Source of the DNA: Pseudomonadota bacterium
GTDB lineage: Bacteria; Pseudomonadota; Gammaproteobacteria; Burkholderiales; Burkholderiaceae_C
Assembly: GCA_029779845.1 (NCBI GenBank)
Contig: JAKOZT010000015.1
Coordinates: 96,052 to 160,051, forward strand
DNA: 64,000 nucleotides
Direction of reading: 5' to 3'
The notes beneath the pieces are model-generated. The model did no database searches. It was not told the DNA's origin and was given only the letters and a program-made list of their open reading frames with translations. The translations under genes and the position numbers were made by a program. Shown here in pieces: positions 1 to 10,325 of the stretch (positions within the stretch are counted from its first letter, which is position 1; every line of letters begins with the position of its first letter).

Positions 1-348
1 AAGCGGCGGCGCGTGCCGCGGCGGCCGCGCAGAAGTAGTTGCTTCACGGCGCGGTTGACGGTGTCGCGCGCCTGCGCGACACTGCGCGCCGTTCATCGGC
101 GGCGCTGCGCGGCCGATCCCGCAACCCGAAGCCCAGGAGGTGCCCATGAACACGACGGACATTGCCCCTCTCGCGGCCGGCGCCTGACGCGCCCTCGGGT
201 CTCGCTTCCCACGCCTTCCGGCATCCCCCTCACGTGACCTGAGCCGCGCGCATCGCGGCCGCTTCCGCTCGCTTTTGCACTCCGCGTCCCGCGGAGCCGG
301 CCGGCGTGCCCGCGTACGCCCGGCAACCGATCCGGAAAACACGTCACC
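1..348. other. Intergenic region upstream of rsgA, possible upstream gene tail
   Basis: No full gene is visible here. Reading + frame 3, the first 36 bases give an alanine-rich run ending in Gln-Lys and a TAG at 34-36, which could be the last residues of an upstream gene cut by the window edge. A TTGACG hexamer at 55-60 has only a poor -10 partner. A short reading frame with a good ribosome binding site lies at 146-187 and is listed separately. The rest looks like a leader for rsgA. Confidence 0.4.
146..187 (+). CDS. Possible 13-codon leader peptide upstream of rsgA
   Basis: An AGGAGG Shine-Dalgarno sequence (135-140) sits five bases before an ATG that opens a 13-residue frame (MNTTDIAPLAAGA) ending in TGA at 185-187. 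The ribosome binding site is stronger than that of rsgA itself, which starts 161 bases further on. It has no recognisable family and could be a translated leader, a small protein, or the degraded start of a former gene. The evidence is only the ribosome binding site and the start, so expression is uncertain. Confidence 0.3.
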   Translation: MNTTDIAPLAAGA

Positions 349-1443
349 ATGATGCAATTGGACTTCGAGCGCCTGCGCTCGATGGGCATGACTCCCGCGC
401 TCGCGAACCAGGCGATGGCCTGCGCGGCGCCGTTCGATGACCACCCCTGGCCGCTCGCGCCGATGCGCCTGACCGTGCTGCACCGCGAGACGCTGCAGTT
501 GCACGACGGCGAGCGCGAGCACGGCGCGCGTTTGCTGCCGCGCCTCGCGCGCCTGCTCGCCGAAGAGGAAGACGCGCTGGCCGTCGGCGACTGGGTGCTG
601 GCCGCGCCCGATGCGCACGGCGCGCTGTGGGTGCACGCGCGCGTGCCGCCCGGCACGCGCCTGGTGCGCCGCGACGCCGACGGGCGCCGGCACCCGGTGG
701 TGGCCAACGTCGACACCGCGCTGCTGGTGATGGGCCTGGACGCCGACTTCAACCCGCGCCGCATGGAGCGCTTCCTCGCGCTGGTGCAGGGCAGCGGCGT
801 CGCGCCGGTGATCGTGCTGAGCAAGGCCGACACCGTGCCCGATGCGCGCGCTCTGTTCGCGCGCATGCAGACGCTGCGCGAGCGGCTGCCTTCGGGCGTG
901 GAGATCGTCGCGCTCGACGCGCGCGATGCCGAGGCGGCGCAGTGCCTCGCGCAGCACACGCTGCCGGGGCGCACGCTGGCGCTGCTGGGTTCCTCGGGCG
1001 CCGGCAAGTCGACGCTGACCAACTCGCTGCTCGGGCGCGTCGCGCAGGACACCGGCGCGGTGCGCGAGAGCGACGGCCGCGGCCAGCACACGACGACCGC
1101 GCGCACGCTGCTGCGCCTGCCCGGCGGCGCCTGCGTGATCGATACGCCGGGGCTGCGCGCGCTGCGCCCGGATGCCGACGCGGCGCGGGTGGCGGCCACC
1201 TTCGGCGATGTCGCCGCGCTGGCGCCGCAGTGCCGCTTCCGCAACTGCACCCACCGCGAGGAGCCGGGCTGCGCGGTGCGCGCCGCGCTCGACGACGACC
1301 GCCTGCGCAACTACCACAAGCTGCTGCGCGAGGCGAGGCGCGACACGATGAGCGCGCTGGAGCGCCAGCGCCAGCTGGCGGCGTGGAAGGCGCGCGGCCG
1401 AGCGGGCGCGGCGCGCGCGAAGGCGAAGCGCGAAGGCGGCTGA
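349..1443 (+). CDS. rsgA: Ribosome small subunit GTPase RsgA
   Basis: RsgA is a cytoplasmic GTPase that acts late in 30S ribosome assembly. The protein has the circularly permuted G-domain order of this family: G4 (SKAD, about 158-161) comes before G1 (GSSGAGKST, 214-222), G2 (HTTT, 247-250) and G3 (DTPG, 265-268). An OB-like N-terminal region precedes it. The C-terminal zinc knuckle is complete, with Cys295, Cys300, His302 and Cys308. Usual G4 is NKxD, so SKAD is a mild variant. Two ATGs are adjacent (349 and 352) and either could serve. The stop codon abuts the stop of the convergent hemerythrin gene with no base between them. Confidence 0.95.
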   Translation: MMQLDFERLRSMGMTPALANQAMACAAPFDDHPWPLAPMRLTVLHRETLQLHDGEREHGARLLPRLARLLAEEEDALAVGDWVLAAPDAHGALWVHARVPPGTRLVRRDADGRRHPVVANVDTALLVMGLDADFNPRRMERFLALVQGSGVAPVIVLSKADTVPDARALFARMQTLRERLPSGVEIVALDARDAEAAQCLAQHTLPGRTLALLGSSGAGKSTLTNSLLGRVAQDTGAVRESDGRGQHTTTARTLLRLPGGACVIDTPGLRALRPDADAARVAATFGDVAALAPQCRFRNCTHREEPGCAVRAALDDDRLRNYHKLLREARRDTMSALERQRQLAAWKARGRAGAARAKAKREGG

Positions 1444-1944
1444 TCAGCCGGCGGCCGGCGCGCCGCTGGTCTCGGGCGTGCAGGCCACCGAGCCGCAGCC
1501 GCTGATCTCGCCGTCGGGCAGCGCGCCGGGATTGAGCACCGCGCCGCTGAGCGGGTCGAGCCCGCAGCGGCGCATGTGCAGCGCCAGGCCCGCGTCCATG
1601 CTCTGCGCGTGCTGCGGGAACCACAGCGCCAGCTCGCCGGCCATCAGGCGCACCACGGCGATGTCGCCGGTCTCGGCGCGGCGCAGGCCCTCGCGCATCA
1701 CGTCGAGCACCACCTTGTGCTGCACGGTGTGGCAGTTGCTCGCCGCGAAGCGCGTCTCGCGCATCCAGCGGTCTTCCTGGTCGAAGTGGATCTGCGTGTG
1801 GGCGATCAGCGTGCGCCAGGCCGGGATGACGGCGTCGTCCGCCGCGGCGTCGACCACGGCGAGCAACTCGACGAATTCGCGGTGCGTGTCATCCATCGGG
1901 GGAAGATCCAGCGACAGCGCATCGGACCATTCGAGTCGGGACAT
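1444..1944 (-). CDS. Bacteriohemerythrin
   Basis: A 166-residue hemerythrin-domain protein, expected to bind O2 at a non-haem di-iron site and to serve in oxygen storage, delivery or sensing in the cytoplasm. All ligand positions of the family are visible: His21, His53 with Glu57 (HxxxE), His72 and His76 (HxxxH), and His112 with Asp117 (HxxxxD). The start at 1944 gives the family-typical beginning MSRLEWSD, and a GAAGG sequence lies upstream. The C-terminal 45 residues extend beyond the hemerythrin fold, are rich in Gly and Pro and carry two Cys. The gene stands alone and converges on rsgA. A partner such as a chemoreceptor is not nearby, although a diguanylate cyclase lies two genes away. 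Confidence 0.93.
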   Translation of the reverse strand: MSRLEWSDALSLDLPPMDDTHREFVELLAVVDAAADDAVIPAWRTLIAHTQIHFDQEDRWMRETRFAASNCHTVQHKVVLDVMREGLRRAETGDIAVVRLMAGELALWFPQHAQSMDAGLALHMRRCGLDPLSGAVLNPGALPDGEISGCGSVACTPETSGAPAAG

Positions 1945-2080
1945 GGGGCAGCCTTCGGGGTACGGGGTTGCGCGCGAGCTTAGGCAGCGCGTGATGGCGC
2001 TGCCTTGAGTCAAGTCAATGATGTTGGCCGGCGGCGGTTCCAAAGTGATCGGTTGGATCACGAGTGAGAAAGAACCGCGC

Positions 2081-3268
2081 ATGGCCTCCCGCAACGCCCA
2101 TACCGCCAACCACAAACCAAGCTCTGCGCGCGGCAACGGCACGCCGCCGGCCGCGAAGAAGCCCGCGCCGCGCCGCGCCGTGCGCCGCGCCGCCGACGGC
2201 GACGTGATCGCCGCCGAGCGCGCCGACCTCGACCGCATCGTCGTCGACGAATCGGTGCAGGCCGCGCAAGGCGCCAAGGTCGCCGCGCTCGACGACATCC
2301 TGGCGCGCGCCGAAGACCCGGCCGAAACCGCCAAGCAACTGCGCGCGATCTTCGAGGGCGCCTCGCCCGACGACGCCGACGCGCTGCGCCGCGAGCTGCT
2401 CGAAGGCAGCGACGAGAAGCGCCGCCGCAAGCTGGTGCGCCCCGACGAGGAGCTGGCGGCCGACTGGCGCAGCGGTGGCTACCCGTACAAGAACCTGATG
2501 TCGCGCAAGAATTACGAGCAGCAGAAGTACCTGCTGCAAGTGGAACTGCTCAAGCTGCAGGCCTGGGTGAAGGAAACCGGCCAGCGTGTCGTGATCCTGT
2601 TCGAAGGGCGCGACGCGGCCGGCAAGGGCGGCGCGATCAAGCGCTTCATGGAGCACCTGAACCCGCGCGGCGCGCGCGTCGTCGCGCTGGAGAAGCCCAC
2701 CGAGACGGAGCGCGGCCAGTGGTACTTCCAGCGCTACGTGTCGCACCTGCCCACCGCCGGCGAGATCGTGCTGCTCGACCGCAGCTGGTACAACCGCGCA
2801 GGCGTCGAGCGCGTGATGGGCTTCTGCACGCAGGAGGAGTACGCCGAGTTCATGCGCCAGTGCCCCGACTTCGAGCGCCATCTGGTGCGCAGCGGCATCC
2901 ACCTGATCAAGTTCTGGTTCTCGGTCAGCCGCAAGGAGCAGCGCCGCCGCTTCAAGGAGCGCGAGGCGCACCCGCTCAAGCAGTGGAAGCTCAGCCCGAT
3001 CGACATGGCCTCGCTCGACAAGTGGGACGACTACACCAAGGCCAAGGAGGCGATGTTCTTCGAGACCGACACCGCCGATGCGCCGTGGACGGTGATCAAG
3101 AGCGATTGCAAGAAGCGCGCGCGCCTGAACGCGATGCGCTACGTGCTGCACAAGCTGCCGTATTCGAAGAAGAACCTGGAGCAGATCCGCCAGCTCGACC
3201 CGCTGCTGGTGGGCCGTGCGCACGTGGTCTACGAGCGTGGCGAGCGCGTCGGCGGCGCGATCCTCTGA
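2081..3268 (+). CDS. ppk2: Polyphosphate kinase 2 (PPK2)
   Basis: PPK2 enzymes transfer phosphate between polyphosphate and nucleotides, most often making GTP or ATP from the diphosphate. The catalytic domain spans about 138-390, with Walker A EGRDAAGKGG (175-184), a lid region and the Walker B/Arg motif LLDRSWYNRAG (231-241). One PPK2 domain of about 230 residues indicates a one-domain class I or II enzyme. The first 135 residues are a basic, low-complexity Ala/Pro/Arg tail followed by helices, longer than in many family members. I chose the ATG at 2081; an in-frame ATG at 2018 would add 21 residues with no family support. Substrate class cannot be told by eye. Confidence 0.93.
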   Translation: MASRNAHTANHKPSSARGNGTPPAAKKPAPRRAVRRAADGDVIAAERADLDRIVVDESVQAAQGAKVAALDDILARAEDPAETAKQLRAIFEGASPDDADALRRELLEGSDEKRRRKLVRPDEELAADWRSGGYPYKNLMSRKNYEQQKYLLQVELLKLQAWVKETGQRVVILFEGRDAAGKGGAIKRFMEHLNPRGARVVALEKPTETERGQWYFQRYVSHLPTAGEIVLLDRSWYNRAGVERVMGFCTQEEYAEFMRQCPDFERHLVRSGIHLIKFWFSVSRKEQRRRFKEREAHPLKQWKLSPIDMASLDKWDDYTKAKEAMFFETDTADAPWTVIKSDCKKRARLNAMRYVLHKLPYSKKNLEQIRQLDPLLVGRAHVVYERGERVGGAIL

Positions 3269-3294
3269 GTCGAGGTCGCTCGACCGTGGATCTC

Positions 3295-3321
3295 CGTTCG
3301 CCCTGAGCTTGTCGAAGGGCG
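3295..3321 (+). repeat. Dispersed Burkholderiales-type hairpin repeat
   Basis: Directly after ppk2 lies a copy of a widespread repeat with core CCCTGAGCTTGTCGAAGG. It can fold with CGCCCT (3299-3304) pairing AGGGCG (3316-3321) around an 11-base loop. It sits between ppk2 and the next gene on the same strand. Such elements often lie after genes in this order and may act in transcription termination or mRNA 3' end protection; I see no T-run that would make it a standard intrinsic terminator. Confidence 0.7.
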
Positions 3322-3406
3322 CGTTGCGGCGCTGCCACGCGCTCGCCGCGCCTGTCACGCAGGCGCGCCAGGGGGCTGGGCGGCATCGCCGATACTGCGC
3401 GCCGCG

Positions 3407-5128
3407 ATGAATCCTCTGAAGCGCCTGACCCTCCGCCAGTGGCTGACGCTGCCCTACGTGGCGTTGGTGCTGGGCATCGCCGTGCTGATCGGCGCGCTGT
3501 CGTACCGCGCCGGCAGCCACGCGGTGGACACCGTCGCCGAGCACCTGCTGCTGGAAACCGTCGGCCGCATCGGCCAGGCGGTGGACCGCCACGTGGTCGG
3601 CTCGGCGGCCGTGCTGGAGGCGGCCTTCCCCAACGGCATGGCCGCGCCCGAGCGCATCGACACCGAGCTGGACACGCTGCGTATGCGCTTCTGGATCGCC
3701 ACCACGCTGCACATCGACCCGAACAACTACGTCTACTACGGCTCGCGCCAGGGCCAGTTCTTCGGACTCTGGCGCGATTCGCTCGCCGAGGCCGAGCTGC
3801 GCCTGCGCCTGAACGGCGAGGAGCCGCGCCGCATTGCGCGCTTTACCGGCATCCACGGCGCGCTCGGCGAGGCCAAGCGCGAAGAGCGCATCTTCGAGCC
3901 GCGCGAGCGCCCCTGGTACAAGGCCGGCGAGCACAACCCGAGTGCGACCTGGACGGCGATCTACATCGACTTCCGCACCGCGGAGCTGGTGGCCACGCGC
4001 GCACGCCGCGTGCTCGACGCGGCCGGCGATCTGCAAGGCGTGGTGGCCACCGACCTGTCGCTGCGCAAGCTCAACGACTTCGTGCGCGGCCTGGCGCTGA
4101 GCGAAAACGCGGTGGCCTTCATCGTCGAGCCCGACGGCATGCTGATCGCGTCGTCGCGCAGCGCCAACATGCGCCCTGGCGCCGACGGCCGCAACGAGCG
4201 CATCACCGCCGCGGCCAGCGGCCATGCCTTGCAGGAAGCGGCGTATGCCGCGGTCAGCATGGCGCTGCGCGGCAGCGCCGAGAACGGCGACCGGCCGCAC
4301 ACGCTGCGCATCGAAGGCCCGCAGGGCGAGGCCGTGCACCTGGCCTACAGCCGCCTGCGCGACGACGCCGGCCTCGACTGGATCACCGTCGTCGCGGTGC
4401 CGCGCGCCGACTTCATGGGCGGCGTGACGCGCAACGTGGTCGGCACCGCGCTGATCGGCGTGGCCGCCGCGGTGCTGGCGCTGGTGATCGGCCTGACCAT
4501 CCTCGGCTGGATCGGCCGGGACCTCAAGCGCGTGGCCGACGCGGCGCGCCGCATCGGCGAGGGCCAGCTCGACGTGCCGCTGGACGTGCGCCGCAGCGAC
4601 GAGATCGGCGCGCTGGCGGCCAGCTTCAAGTGGATGCAGCAGCGCCTGCGCGTCGACCAGCTCACCGGGCTGGTGAACCGCGAGGTGGTGGTGGGCGGCA
4701 TCGCCGAGCGCATCGCGCACCACCGCCGCGCCGGCGACGAGCGGCCGTTCGCGGTGCTGTTCATCGACCTCGACCGCTTCAAGCAGGTCAACGACCGCTA
4801 CGGCCACGAGGTGGGCGACCAGGTGCTGGTCGAAGTGGGCCTGCGGTTGCGCCGCGCCACGCGCGAGACCGATCTGGTGGCGCGTTACGCCGGCGACGAG
4901 TTCGTGGTGCTGCTCGACAGCGTGGCCGACGCCGAGGCCGCCGAGCGCGTGCGCGAGGGTGTCGAGCGCGCGCTGGCCGAAACCGCCGGCCTGCCCGGCG
5001 AGCTGCCGGGCAGGCTCGGCTCGGTGGGCCTGGCGGTGTACCCGCGCGACGGCGGCAGCGCGGCGGACCTGATCCGCGCGGCCGACCACGACATGTACGC
5101 GCGCAAGCGCGACAGCGCGCGCGGCTAA
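3407..5128 (+). CDS. Diguanylate cyclase with dCache sensor and HAMP
   Basis: This 573-residue inner-membrane protein should make cyclic di-GMP from GTP in response to a periplasmic signal. Its layout is: TM helix about 13-33, periplasmic double-Cache region about 36-340, TM helix about 343-370, HAMP about 370-415 and GGDEF domain from about 416 to the end. The signature is AGDEF (495-499), an accepted active variant of GGDEF. An RxxD inhibitory I-site (RETD, 486-489) lies five residues before it, so product feedback is likely. The substrate loop FIDLDRFKQVND is intact. No EAL domain is present. The 3' end overlaps the convergent DUF4124 gene by four bases. Confidence 0.93.
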   Translation: MNPLKRLTLRQWLTLPYVALVLGIAVLIGALSYRAGSHAVDTVAEHLLLETVGRIGQAVDRHVVGSAAVLEAAFPNGMAAPERIDTELDTLRMRFWIATTLHIDPNNYVYYGSRQGQFFGLWRDSLAEAELRLRLNGEEPRRIARFTGIHGALGEAKREERIFEPRERPWYKAGEHNPSATWTAIYIDFRTAELVATRARRVLDAAGDLQGVVATDLSLRKLNDFVRGLALSENAVAFIVEPDGMLIASSRSANMRPGADGRNERITAAASGHALQEAAYAAVSMALRGSAENGDRPHTLRIEGPQGEAVHLAYSRLRDDAGLDWITVVAVPRADFMGGVTRNVVGTALIGVAAAVLALVIGLTILGWIGRDLKRVADAARRIGEGQLDVPLDVRRSDEIGALAASFKWMQQRLRVDQLTGLVNREVVVGGIAERIAHHRRAGDERPFAVLFIDLDRFKQVNDRYGHEVGDQVLVEVGLRLRRATRETDLVARYAGDEFVVLLDSVADAEAAERVREGVERALAETAGLPGELPGRLGSVGLAVYPRDGGSAADLIRAADHDMYARKRDSARG

Positions 5129-5610
5129 CGCGCCGGCGCCACGGCGCGCGGGCCGGTGTCGACGTTGACGGTGGTCTTGTTGACGATGCGGTCGGGCTCG
5201 CGCAGGCCGCAGGCGGCGCGCATCGCCGAGGCCAGCGCTGCGAGCTGCGCCTTGTTGGGCTTGATCGACGAGGCCGAAACCTCGTGCTCGCGCTTGGCCT
5301 GCTTGCAGGACGGGCTGCTGGCGAGGTCGGCCTGGGCATCGGCGGGCGTGCGCGCGGCCGGCACCGAGGCCGCCGCCTGCGCGGCCAGCTTGTCGCGCAG
5401 CTGGTCGTTTTCGGTGCGCAGCGTCGCCTCGCGGCTTTCGGCGCTGCTCAGCGTGTTGGCGCGCACGTTCACGGCGCTCGCGGCGGCGCCCTTGGCGCAA
5501 GGCGCGTCGGAGAACTCGACCTTGCCCTTGGCCGTTTCGCAGCGGTAGATCTCGGCTTGCGCGGAGGCGGCGAACAGCAGGGCGAGCGCAACGAGGCAGG
5601 GTTTGAGCAT
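5125..5610 (-). CDS. Secreted DUF4124-domain protein
   Basis: A 161-residue exported protein of unknown function. It has a signal peptide (residues 1-19, ending AQA) and a short DUF4124-type segment just after it (EIYRCETAKGKVEFSDAPC, about 20-38), which is a small beta unit common in proteobacterial envelope proteins. A helical stretch (about 55-80) follows. Cys residues at about 24, 38, 102 and 134 could form disulphides. It converges on the diguanylate cyclase, sharing CTAA, and lies 17 bases before the pseudouridine synthase gene's 3' end on the same strand. Function is not inferable. Confidence 0.8.
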   Translation of the reverse strand: MLKPCLVALALLFAASAQAEIYRCETAKGKVEFSDAPCAKGAAASAVNVRANTLSSAESREATLRTENDQLRDKLAAQAAASVPAARTPADAQADLASSPSCKQAKREHEVSASSIKPNKAQLAALASAMRAACGLREPDRIVNKTTVNVDTGPRAVAPAR

Positions 5611-5627
5611 GGCGGGGCTTCCTGGGG

Positions 5628-6242
5628 TCAGAACGGCACGGGCGATGTGAAGCCTAACGCGCGAGCGTCGATCGGGTGCACCAGCCGCAGTGCGCTGGCG
5701 TGCAGCAGCAGTCGATCGGCGGCCCGCGCGGCCGGCTCGGGCGCGTACAGCGCATCGCCGAGGATGGGGTGGCCGATCGCCGCGAGGTGCACGCGCAGCT
5801 GGTGCGAGCGGCCGGTGAGCGGTTCGAGCGCGAGGCGGGTGCGATCGGCTTCGCGGGCCAGCACGCGCCAGCGTGTCAGCGAGGGCTTGCCGCGCTCAGG
5901 GTCGACGATCTGGCGCGGCCGGTTCGGCCAGTCGGCGGCCAGCGGCAGGTCGATCTCGCCGCTGTCGCCTTCGATGGCGCCGGCGACGATCGCCTCGTAG
6001 GTCTTCTCGACCTCGCGCTGCGCGAACGCCCGGCTCAGCGTGCGCTGCGCCTCGCTGCCGCGTGCGAACAGCATCAGCCCCGAGGTCGCCATGTCGAGCC
6101 GGTGCACCACCAGCGCATCGGCGAACTGCGCGCGCACGCGCAGCCACAGGCAGTCGTGCAGTTCCGCCGGCCGGCCCGGCACGCTGGGCAGGCCGGCGGG
6201 CTTGTCGGCCACGATCAGCGCGTCGTCGGCGTGCAGGATCAC
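5628..6242 (-). CDS. RluA-family 23S rRNA/tRNA pseudouridine synthase
   Basis: The protein isomerises uridine to pseudouridine in RNA. The catalytic motif HRLDMATSG (47-55) carries the nucleophilic Asp50, and the later KTYEAIVAG and LTGRSHQLRVHLAAIGHPILGD blocks are typical of the RluA/RluC/RluD group. At 204 residues it lacks an S4 domain, so it is most like RluA (U746 in 23S rRNA and U32 in some tRNAs). The start is GTG at 6242, seven bases past the MFS stop, with no clear ribosome binding site; translation may follow from the upstream gene. The precise RNA target is inferred only from size. Confidence 0.88.
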   Translation of the reverse strand: MILHADDALIVADKPAGLPSVPGRPAELHDCLWLRVRAQFADALVVHRLDMATSGLMLFARGSEAQRTLSRAFAQREVEKTYEAIVAGAIEGDSGEIDLPLAADWPNRPRQIVDPERGKPSLTRWRVLAREADRTRLALEPLTGRSHQLRVHLAAIGHPILGDALYAPEPAARAADRLLLHASALRLVHPIDARALGFTSPVPF

Positions 6243-6249
6243 GGCAGGA

Positions 6250-7467
6250 TCACGGCTTGGTGCTCTCGACCAGCCGGTTGCGCCGCGCCAGCGCCGGGAA
6301 CCACTTCGCCCACAGCACCGCGATCGCGATCGAGCCGATGCCGCCCAGCAGCACCGAGCCCACCGGCCCGAGCAGCGCCGCGGTGGCGCCCGATTCGAAC
6401 TCGCCGAGCTGGTTCGACGCGCCGATGAACACCGAGTTGACCGCGCTGACCCGCCCGCGCATCGCCTCGGGCGTCTCCAGCTGCACCAGCGACTGGCGGA
6501 TCACCACGCTGATCATGTCGGCCGCGCCCGAGACGGCCAGCGTCGCGATCGACAGCCACAGCCATGTCGACAACGCGAAGCCCGCCGTCGCCGCACCGTA
6601 CACGGCGACGGAGGCCAGCAGCACCGTGCCCGCGCGGCGCTGGATCGGCCAGCGCGACAAGGCCAGCGCCATCGCCAGCGCGCCCACCGCCGGCGCGGCG
6701 CGCAGCAGCCCCAGGCCCCAGGGGCCGGTGTGCAGGATGTCCTTGGCGAACATCGGCAGCAGCGCGGTCGCGCCGCCGAGCAGCACCGCGAACAGGTCCA
6801 GCGAGATCGCGCCCAGCACCACGCGCCGCTCGAACACGAAGCGCACACCGGCCAGCAGCGTCTGCAGCGTGGCGGGCTGTGCCGGGCCGGGCGTGTGCTC
6901 GTAGCGCAGCGCCAGCACCAGCGCGGCGGCCAAGACGAACAGCGCGGCGCAGCTGGCGTAGACCGCGGTGGCGCCGGCCACGTAGACGAAGCCGCCGATC
7001 GCCGGCCCGGCGATGATGGCCGCCTGCATGCCTGCCGAGCTGAAGGCGAGCGCGCGCGGCAGCAAGGCCTGCGGCACCAGCAGCGGCGTGATCGACTGTT
7101 GAGCGGGCAACTGGAAGGCCTTGGCGCTGCCGATCACGATCGACAGCGCGAGCAGCAGCGAACGGCTGGCGAAGCCGTGCGCGGCGCCCAGCATCAGCAG
7201 CAGCGCGACGATCGCCTGCAGCGCCATGCACGCGGCCAGGATGCGCGCGCGGTGATGGCGATCCAGCGCATGGCCGGCCACCAGCACCAGCGCCAGCGAG
7301 GGCAGGAACTGCATCAGCCCGACCAGGCCGAGGTCCCAGGCGCTGGCGGTCAGGTCGTACATCTGCCATCCGATCGCCACCATCAGCATCTGGTTCGCCG
7401 CGGTGCCGGCCAGGCGCGCGAACCAGAAGCGCATGAAGGCACGCTGGCGCAGCAGCGAGTCGTTCAA
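6250..7467 (-). CDS. Major facilitator superfamily transporter
   Basis: A 405-residue protein with about ten to twelve hydrophobic helices, built like the MFS_3 / EntS-type exporters. Motif-A-like sequence (GHALDRHHRARIL, about 65-77) lies between helices 2 and 3, and a second such loop (PEAMRGRVSAVNS) follows in the C half. The substrate is unknown. The start appears to be TTG at 7465-7467, which overlaps the TGA of the upstream gene as TTGA and has GGGAG about ten bases before it. ATG at 7434 is an alternative that would lose 11 residues. It lies in a run with the NAD(P)-binding gene and the pseudouridine synthase. Confidence 0.85.
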   Translation of the reverse strand: MNDSLLRQRAFMRFWFARLAGTAANQMLMVAIGWQMYDLTASAWDLGLVGLMQFLPSLALVLVAGHALDRHHRARILAACMALQAIVALLLMLGAAHGFASRSLLLALSIVIGSAKAFQLPAQQSITPLLVPQALLPRALAFSSAGMQAAIIAGPAIGGFVYVAGATAVYASCAALFVLAAALVLALRYEHTPGPAQPATLQTLLAGVRFVFERRVVLGAISLDLFAVLLGGATALLPMFAKDILHTGPWGLGLLRAAPAVGALAMALALSRWPIQRRAGTVLLASVAVYGAATAGFALSTWLWLSIATLAVSGAADMISVVIRQSLVQLETPEAMRGRVSAVNSVFIGASNQLGEFESGATAALLGPVGSVLLGGIGSIAIAVLWAKWFPALARRNRLVESTKP

Positions 7468-8138
7468 CGGCGCGCGGCTCCCTGCATGCGCGCCGAGGCG
7501 AGGCGGTGCACGCCCGGCTTGCCGGCCAGCGTGGCGGCGATCAGTGCGGCGGCCACGTCGTCAGCCTTGATCGGCCGCACGCCGCGCGGCAGCAGCCGCG
7601 TCAGCAGGCCCATCAACCGGCCGGCCCAGGCTTCGGCGGGGCGCACCGCCTGGCCGAGCGCGGCGCGGTCGCCCAGCAGCAGCGAGGGCTGCGCGAAGCA
7701 CACCTCCTCGTAGCCGAGCGCGGCCGCGTCGGCCTCCATCTCGCCCTTGACGCGGTTGTAGAAGACGCGCGAGCCGGCATCGGCGCCGAGCGCGGAGACG
7801 ATCGCCAGCCGGCGCGCGCCGGCTTCGCGCGCGGCGCGCGCGACGGCGATCACGTGGTCGTGGTCGACCTGGCGGAAGGCGGCTTCGGAGCCGGCCACCT
7901 TGATCGTCGTGCCCAGCGCGATGTAGACGTCGTCGACGCGCGGCACGCGGCGCAGGTGCGCGAAGTCGACCACGTGCAGTTCCAGCTTCGGATGCGCCGC
8001 GATGGCCGGCGCGGCGCGGCGCAGCAGCACGTGCACATGGGCGATGGCCGGGTGTTCGAGCAGCTGCGCCAGCAGCGCGCGGCCCATCAGGCCGGTGGCG
8101 CCGGCGAGCAGCACGGTGCGAGGCAGGTGGTTCGGCAT
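7464..8138 (-). CDS. NAD(P)-binding atypical short-chain reductase (TIP30-like)
   Basis: A 224-residue Rossmann-fold protein. The dinucleotide-binding motif GATGLMG lies at 13-19. A YxxxK-type pair appears as YNRVKGEME (about 126-134), which resembles the SDR catalytic pair. It matches the NAD(P)H-binding group that includes human TIP30/HTATIP2 and bacterial nucleoside-diphosphate-sugar epimerase-like proteins. The reaction is not known. Its stop overlaps the start of the MFS gene, which suggests the two are translated together. Confidence 0.82.
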   Translation of the reverse strand: MPNHLPRTVLLAGATGLMGRALLAQLLEHPAIAHVHVLLRRAAPAIAAHPKLELHVVDFAHLRRVPRVDDVYIALGTTIKVAGSEAAFRQVDHDHVIAVARAAREAGARRLAIVSALGADAGSRVFYNRVKGEMEADAAALGYEEVCFAQPSLLLGDRAALGQAVRPAEAWAGRLMGLLTRLLPRGVRPIKADDVAAALIAATLAGKPGVHRLASARMQGAARR

Positions 8139-8154
8139 GCCCCGGAATCTACCC

Positions 8155-9609
<1,455 letters not shown>

Positions 9610-9745
9610 TCGGAGGGGCTCGATGCGAGCCGTTGTCGCGACCTGCTGCGCCCGCGAGGGCGGCACCAGTCGGAAGGCGCGGGGTGCGTGGGAAGAGATG
9701 TGTCGGGAGTCGACGCGCGCCGCGGCGACTGGTCTCGCGGCGCGG

Positions 9746-9762
9746 GGCGGATTCTATCCGCC
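9746..9762 (-). promoter_or_regulatory. Palindrome with embedded -10-like box upstream of rhlE
   Basis: GGCGGAT and ATCCGCC form a perfect seven-base inverted repeat around TCT, ending one base before the stop of the DUF4870-like gene. On the minus strand its centre reads TAGAAT (9751-9756), close to a sigma-70 -10 box, about 140 bases before the rhlE start. It could be a promoter, an operator or simply a weak hairpin; no clear -35 box was found. Confidence 0.3.
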
Positions 9763-10179
9763 TTATGCGGAAGGCATCGGCCGCCGGTCTTTCAGCTTCA
9801 GCCAGCCGCGCGCGATGCGGTAGATCGCCCACACGCCGAGCACGAACATGCCGATCGCCCAGGTGGCGAAGCCCACCAGCACCACCGCGAGCAGGATGGA
9901 CACGGCGGCCACCAGCAGCGCCCACAGCAGCGCCCACCAGAAGGTGCGGATCTGCCAGTCGAAGTGCGATTCGAGCCAGGTGCCGCGTGCCTCGCTGCGC
10001 TTCACGTAGTTGAGGATCACCGCGATGATCGACGGCCAGCCGAACAGGAAGGAGCCCAGCACGCTGGCCGCGCCGAAGGCGCCGAGCGCCAGGCCCAGCG
10101 CATGCAGCGCGTAGACGATGTGCGCGATGTTCACCAGCGAGGGCGGGGCGTCGAGTGTGGTGATGTCGGTCGTGCTCAT
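9763..10179 (-). CDS. Small DUF4870-like membrane protein
   Basis: A 138-residue membrane protein of unknown function with three likely helices, roughly residues 18-39, 40-60 (broken) and 80-120. The central sequence ILNYVKRSEARGTWLESHFDWQ resembles the DUF4870 (Tic20-like) pattern, in which a charged loop with a conserved HxxW/Q lies between helices. The chosen start at 10179 gives MSTTDITT; an upstream in-frame ATG at 10212 would add 11 residues. It lies upstream of rhlE on the same strand, 153 bases away, and is divergent from ettA. Confidence 0.75.
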   Translation of the reverse strand: MSTTDITTLDAPPSLVNIAHIVYALHALGLALGAFGAASVLGSFLFGWPSIIAVILNYVKRSEARGTWLESHFDWQIRTFWWALLWALLVAAVSILLAVVLVGFATWAIGMFVLGVWAIYRIARGWLKLKDRRPMPSA

Positions 10180-10325
10180 GCGCCCATCATGCCATCGCTG
10201 CGCAATAGGCAAGCGCGCCTTGCAGATCGCTCGCTCGCTCGCAGCATGTCGACCGGATCCTCCCCGACGTGGTGATGCCTGGGCGGCTGCTCGCCGAGCT
10301 GCGCCATCGACGGGCCTGAGGCGGA

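Noticed and set aside
2015..5500. Open frame of 1161 codons on the minus strand
   Set aside because: It is a shadow of ppk2 and the diguanylate cyclase. Composition is dominated by Arg, Ala, Gly and His with no domain; such long antisense frames are expected at very high GC.
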